DNA of 64,000 nt, taken from Dermanyssus gallinae (taxonomy: Eukaryota > Arthropoda > Arachnida > Mesostigmata > Dermanyssidae). A program made the translations under genes and the position numbers. Each line of letters opens with the position of its first letter. The stretch's first letter is position 1. The notes under the pieces were generated by a model, which ran no database searches, was not told the origin of the DNA, and was given only the letters and a program-made list of their open reading frames with translations. This document shows, piece by piece, positions 46,061 to 57,373 of the stretch. Location: positions 291,001 through 355,000 of the forward strand of contig QVRM01005933.1 in assembly GCA_003439945.1 (NCBI GenBank). The letters are read 5' to 3'.

Positions 46061-48602
46061 AATCTCTCGGCTGTGCTCTTAAGGGCGTACGAATATAATG
46101 TGTCTGCCTACCTGGCACTTACGAAGAGATCCTCTCTCGATTGATACGCCGAGCAGCAGCTGACAGCAGTATAAGTAGTAATGTTGCATTCATAATCATA
46201 GGATTGGAATAAATGTGATGATAAACGTAAATTGTCACGCTGCAGATAACCAGTCAAAGTGATCTAGTGTAAGCGAACGTTAATATGCCGTCAGCTTGTG
46301 TATAAGCAATATAAACGTAGAGTTGCCCTTCTACGCGTATAGCGGCCTCTGCCTCGCTTACTGGAGCCCTATCTCCCTTCTAACCCCCCTTTTCTGATAT
46401 GCGTTTTCAGAGCGCTTCCATCCGTACTACAATATTCACCCATTCACGCGTCTGTAAATGGTTTGACTATTTTATTCTCATAGACGCTACTCGCTACACT
46501 GTTTAGATAATAGTAAGACACACCCAATAGTGATTTGACTTTACTCAAAGACCGCAGAAAATTCCTTGCAAATATTTGTTGCAGTGTTTAAATCTTTGCT
46601 CCTGCCATACAGCTATGGTACCACCCAGGCAAGCTTTGCGTTCGTTCCTACCGCACACCCTGCCGAAAAAAGCTTTTAAGCACGTTCGTTCTCGTCAGGA
46701 GGCTCTTGGCCTTTATTCAAGTATTATCAGAAGACGAGACGATATGGGCCGAGCGCAGGACAGGGCTCAAGGACAAGAGGAGTTCAATCGCGTGCAGGTC
46801 AGGTCTATCTAAATCCCTGGGCCATTTGTGAGTTTTCAGCACGTCTTTTTGCCTTAACTCGTAAGTAGTTTTCGTGTTTTCTTTTGTTCTTTCTTACTGT
46901 CTAGCTAAGTGCGACCTGTCTGGCCTTCGATCTGCTTCAAGGACCTCGTCTACGAACAGCGGTTCGTGCTCATGGTCATGCCCTTCGAGGCCGCGCGCAG
47001 TAATTTCAAACCAAAAACAAATCGTAATTATATTTTCCCCAGTATGCATATCGATGACTGAGAACGCTACTGGTTGGTATTGCGTTTTATCTGGCTAGTA
47101 CTAACTGTTCGTTTCGATATTCATTCAGTGTAAAGCAAAACAGCGGAAGAAAAAGTAAGGCAATGCGACATTGCCCGTAAGCAATATCCGATCGTTTTAA
47201 GCTCACTTTTACAAACAATGACGCTTGGCTGTTATTCGGTGTCGTGACTACTATCTGCAACCATCTTTCAGCTTTCGGACACACCACAACAACACTCAAT
47301 TATCTGTTTGTTGTGCCAACAATTCAGGTCATTCAGTTCAGTCAAAGCGAGGTAAAGTTTGACGAAAGCCGGGACGAGCGGACCGAGCGGCAGGGCTGGA
47401 TCAATAGCATGGCTGCTGCTGCTATACGTGTGTATACGCTACAAGCGAACAAGCTCGGTGTCGTGCTTCATCACCGTAGGCAAAAACAAACAAACGGAAG
47501 ACATAGCAGAACCACTACTGATGTCGAACCAGGTCCATTGAGGAGCAAATGAATGATGAAGCCGACCAAGCTAACGGCAGCGACAATGGCATACGACGAA
47601 CAAACAAACAAACAGTCAAAACATACACAGCCCCTCCACGATCTTCAGCAAGGAAGGCACACCAGCTTCAGCAAGAAGGGTCACCCCAAGACCCTTCCCA
47701 GCATTCCGTTCCGTTCCGTCTCGATGTCAGATGGTCATCTTCGGATGTGCTGCATTGCTTCAAACGCGCACACAAGGCCGAGTGCGAGAGGGAGATTGAG
47801 AGAGAATATAGAGATAGAGAGAGAGAGAGAAGCATAGAGGGAGAGAGGCGGAGGAAAGAAAGTCTTGGCGAGACAAAAATCGCCAGGAAAAAGTAGCATC
47901 GACCGGATCCGCCGCTGTCATTTTCGAACCGGATCCGCCGTTTCAACACAACAACAACTAAGTAATTATTTTTGTGAGCTATCTTACCCACTTTGCGTCG
48001 TCGCTGGCTGTGTATCGTTATCCCGGTCGGCAATGCTTAGGCAAAGGGATCCATCCACACGTAAGCTGCGCACTTCGCCTCGCGTCGCGTCGCTTCGATT
48101 TGGCTTTTTTTGGCTTGTCGCTTTCGATCGCATGTGTCTGTGTGTGTGTGTACCGTCTGTGTACCGCTTTCACTTTGCCTTCCTACGATCTATCTATTAG
48201 TCTCTATGCGTGCGCGCCGTTAGTCACAGTCTTTATTTCGAGATGCTCAAATCGTTTGGGAGTCTTTAGTAGTAGTAGTAAGTAATAGTAGTAGTAATAG
48301 TAGTAAAACGAGAGTAGTACCGATGAAATCTGGTTGTATCATATATATATATATATATATATCAATAAAAAAAAAGTAGTTGTAGTAGTAATCGCCAGCG
48401 TCGTGATCGTCTTCTCTTGTCTGTCCGCGTTTTCATACCGTCTGTTCGGTCGAGTCTTCAATTTGACAGACACGAGCTTCGACGGCACATTGACTGCCCT
48501 CCACTTCCGCATCAGTGACATTTTGCAGGCTTGCACGTTCGCATGCCTCATTATTTCGCCTATTCCATCACTGCTCATTCATTATCTGTCCCCTCCTATT
48601 TG

Positions 48603-48605
<3 letters not shown>

Positions 48606-48651
<46 letters not shown>
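48606..48651. repeat. (TA)n microsatellite
   Basis: About 23 perfect TA units. Confidence 0.95.
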
Positions 48652-48652
<1 letters not shown>

Positions 48653-49089
48653 GTTCTTTAAACTGATGCCGTACGATGTGGCATAGCAATGCTACTTGCC
48701 CTTACAGATGGGCTGATTGACTGGGTCTCTAGATGCGGCTGTTGTTAGCCAGATTGCCAACGGGGAACTCCTGCTGTTGGCTATTTCTGTTGTTGTTGTT
48801 GTTGTTGCTGCTATTATTGTTGTTGTAGTTGTCGACTGTCTTGTCAGCTTATTGTTGGCGAGCGACAAGCGACGGCTAAAAATAACACCTTGCTGCCAGA
48901 ATCGACGAACAAACGCATCGACTGACATCTTCCTTTCTCAATTTATTTTTCTTTCTCTCTCTTTATATATATATATATATATGGTTTTTGGTATCCGTGA
49001 TTTTTTGTTACGGGGACCCTTCATGGTACCTGCCATTGTTTCCCGCCGTCACCCTGCAGCAATGACAGAGCGAGCAAGGTTGGCCGCCA

Positions 49090-49226
49090 TATATATGTAT
49101 ATTAATATACACATATATAAATGTTTGAACAGACAAATGTGCGCACACTGCGCGTATATATATATATACATACATATATATATATGTTTGAACAGACAGA
49201 TGTGCGCACACTGCACGTATATATAG
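49090..49226 (+). repeat. Two-copy tandem repeat with TA-rich spacers
   Basis: GTTTGAACAGACARATGTGC then GCACACTGCRCGTATATATA occurs twice (about 49121 and 49186), with TA-rich sequence between. The arrangement is the same as at 41979-42124. Confidence 0.85.
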
Positions 49227-49415
49227 GGCTACAAAAAAAGTTTTTTTCGGTTTTGTCTGTAGAGAATCATTAAAAAATTGAAGGAACTTTTTTGTAGACC
49301 CAATATATATATATAAAGTTGCTTAGCGCAACTTACCTGTACTATACAAATATATATATATACACTGACTTGTAAAAGGTACATTGTCAAAGGTGAAAGG
49401 TCTTGTAAAAGGTAC

Positions 49416-49540
49416 ATCGCCTGGCTAGAAATATTCACAACCGGACGACTGCACAGGCCCCGCCTGCGACCAGTCATTTCTTACCCTTTAGAACATGAAT
49501 AAGGGAGCTTTCTATTCTATCTATCTAAATAGATAGATAC
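49416..49540 (+). mobile_element. 3' end of the CR1-like LINE, short copy
   Basis: CGCCTGGCTAG, ACGACTGCACAGG, CTGCGACCAGTCATTTCTTA and GGGAGCTTTCTATTCTATCT match the terminal part of the longer copy at 51540-52790. The end consists of TCTATC-type short tandem units, which suggests that the family ends in such repeats, as CR1-type LINEs do. Confidence 0.65.
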
Positions 49541-50613
49541 ATGCCTACCTCTGTGCACGCTCACACACCCATATATGGAAAGCAAATTGTTTACGATTGT
49601 TATTACTACGTCACCTCTTTATTTAGTAACTTTCTATAACCTCTTGGTCAAAGGACATTGGGCCAATTGCATCACTAGTGGCTGGCATTGTTGTCGTTAA
49701 TGTTGTTGGTATCGCCGTGGTTGTTATTGTTGTTGTTGTTGTTGTTGTCATCGGCGTCGTCATCGTCGTCGTCGTCGTTATAGTGATTTGTGTTGTTTCC
49801 GTCGCATATCGACAATTACAATAGGTGAACGACGAGCATTCAAGTGAACAGGGAACTAAACTCAGAACGCCGCCATCTCGCGAGATATGAGAGAAGGCAT
49901 TCATTGTTCGGGTGCGGTATCCCCCCCCCCCCCCCCCGAGCGGTATCGGCCTGCTGCCGTTATGGCAACGCCAACGACGATAGTGGCGTGATGCGGCGTG
50001 GCGCAGGCCACCCTTCAACGGGGCGCCCACTTCAGCAGGTTGCCGTTGCGCAGGGTCGTCCCGATCAGAGGGCCATCGTTCCATCAGCGGACCAGCCAAC
50101 AGGGACCCGGCCGCGACCGCGACCACCACCACCACCACCAGGACACGGCGATACACGGCAGGACATCTGTCTCTTCTAGTAACTCGGCCGAGATCGCAGG
50201 TCGTGCAGCAGAGTCACCGTCAGCAAGGCAACCATTACGTTACGACTACCTCTACCTCAGCTACTGCTGCTGCTGCTGCAGCTTCCGCGTCGTATCTACG
50301 GTAGTGTAGATCGGTGACCTTGTTGTAGTAGTTGTTGTTGTTGTTGTTGCCGCCATCATTATCGTCATCATATATTGTCTAGTGCAGCTACCGTTAGATA
50401 TATATATAGCGGTATACCGCTAGTATACCGTTAGAGCTCTGTTGATAGGGTCGAGCTGCCTGCCGGTCGTGCAAGACCGCTATTGACGACGAAGGCAAAA
50501 GCAGTGCCGACTCATTGACTTTGCCACTTCACTGAGTGACTGGCGCTGACTAACCTCGTACAGCACTTCATAGGCATGCCTTCAGCAATTTGCTAACTAA
50601 CACAAACGCCAAC

Positions 50614-50653
<40 letters not shown>

Positions 50654-51400
50654 GGTCATTTCAACATGTCTAGATCTCGACAGAGGCATGTGTCTTCCAG
50701 GCAACTGGACGACGGAAATGTCTTGTTTGGAATTAAAGTTAACATACTAAAGTGTATCGTATCGATGTAGCTGGCCGGATACTACTTCCCAAAATGCGCC
50801 ATTACGAGAGAACAAGTTGTTCGATAGAAAACTTAATATTAAATGTGTTTGAAAAAAAGATGTTTCTTTATTCTGTAACTGAATCGACGATGGTTTGATT
50901 TGTAATATAATTACCGTAGTTCGTCTTCGCCAAATAGAAACACTAGCTCCTTAATTTTGTTGTGTATTTTTCCGTATAATTTTTTACGAGTTGTGAGATC
51001 CCATGTAGAGGTCGGAATAACCTTGTGCATATATATATATATATATATATACATACATATTTACACGTAGCGCACTCCATATTCTTATGGGTACGTCCAT
51101 CCTTGTCGACTGGTTTAAATCCTGCCTTTTGGTAGGCCCTAAGTGGTCAGTGTTGGCCTTATCAAATTCACTTGGACCTTTTAAAACTAAACGCGACAGC
51201 CTCGGTAGAGCGATAGCTTTTGCTGATGTTGCAAAAATCTTATTCTGGATTGACCCGTCTAACACTGCCAATGGTGTAGGTGTATCTGCTAGCGGGCTGC
51301 GGTGGGACGGTCGCTGAAGTGTTCAAATTATAGCGATCCAGCTTGTTCCATTGTTCAGATAATCCCGAAGCGCTGGAATCCTTTAGTGTTTTAAGATCAG
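49541..51400. other. Low-complexity, GC-richer interval with no supported gene
   Basis: Long overlapping frames exist on both strands at 49623-50309 (one starting MYRRVLVVVVVVAVAAGSLL), but they sit on GTT, CGT and poly-C repeats and look like repeat translations. (TA)n arrays at 50614-50638 and 51031-51051. Confidence 0.35.
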
Positions 51401-51539
51401 TGTATATCTTTTTTTAAAAACTGGTCATTGTTTTAGCGGAGCCTTTAAAGCTGACTGTCGAGCTACTTTCGTATCATGACCCCAAAATACCTCCTACGTT
51501 TTTCAAGCAAGCACTGTGACCCCAAAACCCCTACGTCTT

Positions 51540-52790
51540 TTAAGCAAACATTGTGACCCCAATACTTAAAAAGGGGCCCAAGAAACGCATCGATACTTAT
51601 CGTCCGGTGTCGCAGTACTCCGTCGCCTGCACAATTGTTGAGAATCTGATTCTAGTTAGTCACATCACCAATGATATGATCGTTAACAAATGATTCGATG
51701 CGGTGCAACATGGTTTTGTGCCTCCCTCGGCGATGTACGGACGTGTACGCAACTGCTACAGATGACGCACGACTAGGTGGTATGCATAACGCCCGCACAC
51801 GCTCAAAGTTCATCCGCAGAGGTGCGAATGGTTTGCAGAGTTTTTGCACAACCCAACTTTCCGAATCAAGTCAGAAGACGTCTTACATACAGCCTGCACC
51901 CGGCACCGCCTGGCGTCTGGCCGCAAGGGAGCTGCGTCCCTCCGATTTTGTACAGAATATTTGTTCTAGACATGCAACTCTATATACCATCGACTGTTAG
52001 ATATCCTTTGTACGCAGACGATTTTAAAATATATAGTGCGTTCGACTCCTCATCGGCGCGCATAGCACTGCATTCAGCTGTGAACGGTGTCAGCTGGGAG
52101 TGCATTGACAACAGTATGCAGCTCTTCGTTCATAAATGTTGTCTCGTTGTGAAACACGGCTCCTCCGAGCTAAAATACCTACTCGGTGGGTCAACACCGA
52201 CAAAGGCCAACGCGACGCGGGATCTTGGAATCCTAATCTTGGCGGACCTCACCGTTTCCGCGCATATCAACGAACTAGTCAAAGGGCCATCTATACCTGT
52301 GAATATATTGTTCCGCTGTTTTCTTGTCAAGGAGCTTATGGTGTATCTTCTTTTGTACAATTTGATTGTGGTATCCGAACTTTTCTGCTGTTCGCCTGCA
52401 TGGCATCCATATTTGTGTGAATATATAGGTATGATCGAAGGTGTGCAAAGGATATTTTTAATGGGACTTCACGAAAGATGTGATCTTAAAACAAGCGACA
52501 TTGTATTACCACTCTTAGCGGACACACTCAGCAAAAATGACAGACGGGTTCTAGCTCAACTGATGAGTGCAAGTCTTATTGATCAAATCTTTGAAGTGCG
52601 GCCGAACAATCGCGGACGCCAAATAATACCTGTGCCCACATACGTCGCAACAACGGAGCACATCAATAATATGCTCGCCTGGTGCACGGCCAGGGTGTTT
52701 ACAGCACAACGACTGCACAAGTTCTGCATGCGACCAGTCATTCCTTACTCATCATTACATTAATAAAGGAGCGTTTTATTCTATCCTTTA
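51540..52790 (+). mobile_element. CR1/Jockey-like non-LTR retrotransposon, RT to 3' end, degenerate
   Basis: The plus strand reads LKKGPKKRIDTYRPVSQYSV, then VQHGFVPPSAM, then GSCVPPILYRIFVLDM with YADDFKIYSA (catalytic box), NATRDLGILILADLTVSAHI, and a C-terminal stretch with AWHPYLCEYI, all in RT order. From 51777 to 52763 the frame is open (328 codons), but the upstream part and the QGSVLGP box are damaged. The 3' end at 52640-52790 matches the short copy at 49416-49540. It lacks the endonuclease half (5' truncated). Confidence 0.75.
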
Positions 52791-53051
52791 TGAAGGGTGT
52801 TGTAGACGGCACTAAAAGGCAACTCAAAAACGGCTTCTCCTTTCTTGCAGATTCCTACGTTTGCATGCAGTATGATCGTCATGTAAGAGCCTCTAAATTA
52901 CTAAAAGCCCACATCGCTCGCCTCTACTACTACCGATTCCTCCTCGAAGTTTACCCATCTGTAATAATTAAATTGTAAAGCTGCAATCTTGCCAGCTACA
53001 CAGAAGGCCAAAAGAGACCACGACACAACTTATCCATCAGGGCAACCTCAG

Positions 53052-53055
<4 letters not shown>

Positions 53056-53097
<42 letters not shown>
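53056..53097. repeat. (TA)n microsatellite
   Basis: About 20 TA units, 5' boundary of the family Z fragment. Confidence 0.95.
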
Positions 53098-53099
<2 letters not shown>

Positions 53100-53105
<6 letters not shown>

Positions 53106-53621
53106 TGAACTTTAAAAAGCTGGCCAACAGATTGTCGTTTTCAGTGAACTCCCCTCCCGATAGTAGGGCTAACCAGTGTTGTTCGACAACCCCTCTGCAA
53201 GAGAAGCGATTGGCAAATCTGATTCATCGAGCCCTTTCCATTGCTAATAAAATCAGTCTTCGAGCCGTTAGAAGTTTAAGGGCGGGAACTTGGTTACCTG
53301 TTCTACCCTGTCCGCAAATTGGGACCCTTTTGGACGACAAGACGACGCGCATAAGCGCAGGACTGCCGCTTGTTGTTGACCTAGTTCAGCCTCACCGATG
53401 TTGTTGTGGTGATTATGTGAACGCGTTGACCCATCATGGCCTGTCATGCGCCCTGTGTGCAGGCCGACGGGTACGTCACTCCGCTTTTAATGGCACCATT
53501 AGTCAGTCACTGAGATCTGCTGGCTTGGCAGAGGTTACCAAATGCAGAAAATACTCTGGCGTTGGTTATCCGCACCCATTTTATCTGTTTGCTATCAAGG
53601 CAAAGGGATGTCCAGCCCCCA
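53100..53621 (+). mobile_element. LINE family Z fragment between two (TA)n arrays
   Basis: An uninterrupted frame reads AVRSLRAGTWLPVLPCPQIG, TLLDDKTTRISAGLPL, then PHRCCCGDYVNALTHHGLSC and GRRVRHSAFNGTISQSLRSA. SLRAGxWLxALP, LDxxxxRIAxxLRLG, PHxCxCG, HGLSC, GRxxRH is the region between the RT and the nuclease-like tail of an invertebrate retroelement family whose tail is seen at 1028-1489. The frame runs directly into the TA array at 53622. RT and tail are both missing here. Confidence 0.55.
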
Positions 53622-53626
53622 TATAT

Positions 53627-53666
<40 letters not shown>

Positions 53667-53747
53667 ATATATTACATATATATGTATGTATATAATATAT
53701 ATATATATATATATAATATACATATATATGTATGTATATAATATATA

Positions 53748-53784
<37 letters not shown>

Positions 53785-53822
53785 TATATATATATGTGGA
53801 TATATATAATATATATACATAT
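53622..53822. repeat. TA-rich compound microsatellite
   Basis: TA arrays mixed with TGTATGTATATAA and ATGTGTATA motifs. It encodes spurious Tyr/Ile frames on both strands. Confidence 0.95.
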
Positions 53823-53825
53823 AGT

Positions 53826-53900
53826 AAATAAAGTTTATTTTCCGTATAATACATTAGGTATATGTTACACACACTTTTTTTTTACAACCAACAGTAAATA
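53826..53900 (-). mobile_element. LINE family Y 3' tail
   Basis: On the minus strand, GTTACACATATACC-like text with ATACCTAATGTATTATACGG and AAAATAAACTTTATTTAC matches the terminal 60 bases of the family Y copy at 39038-39647, and again runs into (TA)n. Only the tail remains. Confidence 0.5.
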
Positions 53901-53904
53901 AAGT

Positions 53905-53935
53905 TATATATATACATATATATATATATATATAC
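53905..53935. repeat. (TA)n microsatellite
   Basis: TA array on the 3' side of the R2/R4-like element. Confidence 0.9.
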
Positions 53936-55841
53936 AAAATATTGTGATGATATATTAATCATTTACAATACGTTTGCACACTCGGCAGTGCTCGCCTTAA
54001 TAAAAATTGTGGTAAAAAGGTGTCACGTGAGGTTAAGAATCAGCTGTCCGTGTTCTTGCTTGATGGTAGCCCCCGCTCTTATGGACCCGGTGCGAGCGGT
54101 ATATCCTCAAGGTTCCTTGCAACGTTAAAACGGTAAGATTCATAAGATTCCTCTTCGTGACGCCGAGCCCTAAGAGCGTCCTCGCAGATTTGGAGTCCCA
54201 TACACCACTCATAGAGATAGTGAAGGATCCGAATCTGCGAGGTTTTTGCGGGTCAAGGAGCGCCACCCTCAACTCGACGTCATATTTGGTGATCTTGTCT
54301 TGCCGCGCTTTTGCCAGGTCCTGGTTCGGGCCGCAAACCTCGGCATCTAAAACCCAGATCTTGGTAGGTGTTGTTATTACGAGGTCGGGCTTTAGACCCG
54401 GTGCGCCCGGTCGACGGAATACTCGCTCACGAACCACCTCATGACCCCTCTCGCGGAGAAGACGCGCCACGCGATCACAGACGTCGTCATGTCTCTTTAT
54501 AGTTTGTTTGTGTGTTGTCTCGCACATCTGAGCGACATGAGCCAACGTCTCAGGCGCTTTGTTGTAGCCTGGGCGTCCCCTGGCCAATCTGGCACGCGTT
54601 GGTAGTGCATTGATCTTGAGCTTTAGTAGGTTTAAATACTCCTTACCAGATAGGTAGGGCATACCCTTAATCCAGTAATGTACAAAGGGCGTTTCGTGTG
54701 CTTTTTTAAAATGTGCTCCATTGAACGGGTTGTGTAGTTGTTGAGACCAGTAATCGGTCTCTTGTGTAGCGGTCTCAATGGAGGTTCCCAAGCGCTCGCA
54801 AAGAAGTCTTGTTTTCGCAAGGTCTTTTTTGAAGTGCTCGGTGATTAGCATCGATTGGACCCAAAGGTGCGTGGAGTGTTGTAATGCTGTCAGGCGGGAG
54901 AGGCGGAGTCTGGGGATGAATGTTTGGAGGCAGGGGATGTCCAGACCGCCGTGTGCTGTGTGCGTGTACAGGTAGGCGTTCGGCACCGAGTTTTCGAGCT
55001 TAAGGCATTTCGACTTAACAACCTTTCTGAACTTTTTATCTAAGTCGCTAAGGAGTGCGTAAGATGGTCTGGGACCGAAGACTAGTTTATATAGGAGGCG
55101 GGGAATAAGAAAGTCTTTCAAAAATATGAGTCTTTGGTGGGGTTTAAGGGGAGCTATCGTGAGTCTGTTTAGTAAATTAAGGAGTATATCCTTGGTGGAG
55201 TCAACTCTGCCATTGCTGTCAAAGTCGACTCCAAGATATCTCCATCGATCACTCATACCTTTAGCTGGTAATTGCCGATCTCCAACGTTAAATTCTGGTA
55301 CGGTGTTAATAAAACTTTTACATTCCTTCCTATTAAATAGGTGGGAGATAGTAAAGCTTTTATTAGTATTAATTTCGAGGTCTCGGGATTTCAAAAGGGG
55401 GTCTGCAATATTAAGGAGCCGTTGGAGAGTAGATTTCGTGAAGGCTAGGAGCATGAGATCATCCGCAAAGGCTAAGCCCATAAGACGGAAGTCATCAGTA
55501 AGTTGGTACCCGATATTAGTTTTGTCTAATTTTGAAAGAATGTCGTCGAGAACTACCTCCGGGTATCCGCGAGTCCGGAGTGACCACAGGACGGAGTCAT
55601 GACTCACCATGTCGAACGCCTTACGGAGGTCGATTGAGGCGAGTCTGAGCTCACGTCCTGCAGACTCGAGAGAGTCACGGCGAGAGAGCTCACGTCTCGC
55701 AGAGATTCTCGAAGTATTTTTATAGGGGAGAAACGCTCGCTGGATTGGGAGAAGCTTAATAGAGTTCTGGAGGCGTCTAGAGAGAATTTTGTTAAGCGTT
55801 CGTTGTAAGTATGAACTAGTAGATAGGGGTCGCAGATTCAC
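53936..55841 (-). mobile_element. R2/R4-like non-LTR retrotransposon with a 602-codon frame
   Basis: The uninterrupted frame (stop at 54033) starts inside RT: NLRPLSTSSYLQRTLNKILS, then SIDLRKAFDMVSH (residues 69-81), GLAFADDLMLLA (catalytic box, FADD 125-128), RYLGVDF (201-207), then TAHGGLDIPCLQTFIPRLRL (295-314). The C-terminus has a finger remnant (ETLAHVAQMCETTH, 431-444) and a restriction-like nuclease segment RHDDVC...LKPDLVIT...IWVLDAEV (450-502), the mark of R2/R4/NeSL-type elements. Two blocks are missing without a frameshift: the GxRQGDPLSPxLF region between residues 98 and 108, and the first Cys pair of the finger. The 5' end stops at the TA array at 55841; a 95-base 3' UTR runs into the TA array at 53935. 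Confidence 0.8.
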
Positions 55842-55850
55842 ATATATATA

Positions 55851-55936
<86 letters not shown>
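55841..55936. repeat. Long (TA)n array
   Basis: About 46 TA units, 5' boundary of the R2/R4-like element. Confidence 0.97.
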
Positions 55937-57007
55937 ATATTTGCAAGCAAGAACAAACCGTTTGCAACAAGCCAAAAGAAGCCAACCCAGTTTTGTATTT
56001 GGTCGGCTCATATTGGTTGCGCCATCGTGGCTCGGCTTCGGGCCATCACGGATTGTATCATGAGTGTAGTTTATGTTATCCCGCACTTGTTCGCGCTAAT
56101 ATTCGTCAATCCACAATGTCTCGTAGCCCTCGGGCTATGACACGAGTGTCGAACGGAACTTAAGTGTATAATTGTGCGTTAGAGTCGTCCGTCAACAAAC
56201 CATGATGTCAATAGAAGGCAAAACGAATTTGAATTGGCTGGCCGCCTAAAAATCGTCGACAACGCCGACGAGTCGCAACTGAATTGATTTTGAATAAGAA
56301 ACATCCCCCGGCTGCGCGGCGCACTTGACGTCACTCGTGTTGCATTTTCGTTAGCTGACAGCATTTCGTTGTGCTGTTCTTGTCGTCGTCGTCGTCGTCG
56401 CCGAGTCAAACCGAGAGATTTTGCGCCCGTCGAGAAGTGCTGGCTGCTGCGTCATTGTCGCCTAATTGTCGTCAAAATCACCATTATGATCTTCATCATC
56501 GTCATCATCATCACCATGATTCACTATATATTCACTGTGTGCCACCGTGGCAACGTGGTCGCTATGACGATGATGAAGAAGATCAAGAATATGGCGATGA
56601 TGTCTACAGTTGATGGCTACTGATGATGGCTACTAGTCGACCGTAACTGTAGAGACAGCCAGCAAACCTTACGGCAATAGTTTGCACGGCAAGAGACAGC
56701 AGCAGTACAACAGCCGCCTCACATGTTTGTATCTCATAGATAAGATTAGCTCGCGCTTGCTATTAGGCACCGTCACAGACCATCCCAGGCATCCATCCGC
56801 ATTGTCATCATCAGTGTCATTACTATCACTGCAGTGATCATCATATGGACGCTACCCCCCCGCCCCCCCCCCCACAGGAAACCCATTTACACCTCGTCTG
56901 CATCTATAACAAAAAACATGGTTTTGCCTGCCTCTCTCGCTATTTATTTACGTTCCCAGGAGACAATTATCGCTCCACTTACATTATATATATATATATA
57001 TATATAT
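55937..57007. other. Low-complexity interval, possible leader or regulatory DNA
   Basis: Includes TCGTCGTCGTCG and ATCATCATCACC triplet runs and a C run at about 56856-56872. TTAGCTGACAGCATTTCG at 56351 resembles TTAGCTGACGTCGGTTAG at 58190. No supported coding region. Confidence 0.3.
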
Positions 57008-57332
57008 CATATTTATTTTACTTAAACAGAGTATGCACAAGATAGTTCATGTTATTATTAAACATACATATTTGTTGTCCTGCCGTTCTACTGAGAAAAG
57101 AAGAAGTGTGAAGATCTTCGTTGCAGTGCCGGACAATCAACCGCGTGGTACTTAGCGCATTGCTGCGACCAGAACCGACAAATACACTGAGTAATATAGT
57201 CTTCATGAAACTCGCTACGGAAGCATACGAGGTAATGGAACCCGTGTACGATGTACCTGGTATATACATGTCTGTCACCGCAGGCCACGCCGGCCCACAA
57301 CCAAGGAGACTTAAAGACGTCGATATACATTA

Positions 57333-57334
<2 letters not shown>
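57008..57334 (-). mobile_element. LINE family X C-terminal fragment between two (TA)n arrays
   Basis: The minus strand encodes AGVACGDRHVYTRYIVHGFH, YLVCFRSEFHED and CICRFWSQQCAKYHAVDCPA before stopping. The block CxCRF(C/W)xQxCAKYHxxxC matches the copy at 58565-58950 and looks like a metal-binding finger in which one Cys is Trp here. The 3' end, AAAATAAATATGA, merges into the TA array at 56986-57007. The 5' side abuts the TA array at 57335. Confidence 0.6.

Positions 57335-57366
<32 letters not shown>
57335..57366. repeat. (TA)n microsatellite
   Basis: TA array, 5' boundary of the family X fragment at 57008-57334. Confidence 0.9.

Positions 57367-57373
<7 letters not shown>

Larger units (their letters stand above)
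46061..49290. other. Mixed low-complexity interval, coding status unresolved
   Basis: Holds GA-rich sequence (47790-47845), a duplicated ACCGGATCCGCCG (about 47901 and 47930), TAG/AGT triplet runs (48268-48310), (TA)n arrays (48341-48361, 48606-48651) and a GTT tract (48790-48830). Frames such as 46576-46812 and 47244-47552 have no family motifs. Parts could be untranslated leader or regulatory DNA of an unseen gene. Confidence 0.3.

Noticed and set aside
49623..50179. Secreted Thr-rich protein on the minus strand and Pro/Arg-rich protein on the plus strand
   Set aside because: Both frames lie on GTT, CGT, CCA and poly-C simple sequence with no splice sites or motifs. I cannot support either.
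53936..55841. Site-specific R2 insertion in 28S rDNA
   Set aside because: The flanks are (TA)n, not rRNA sequence, so the usual R2 target is excluded at this locus.
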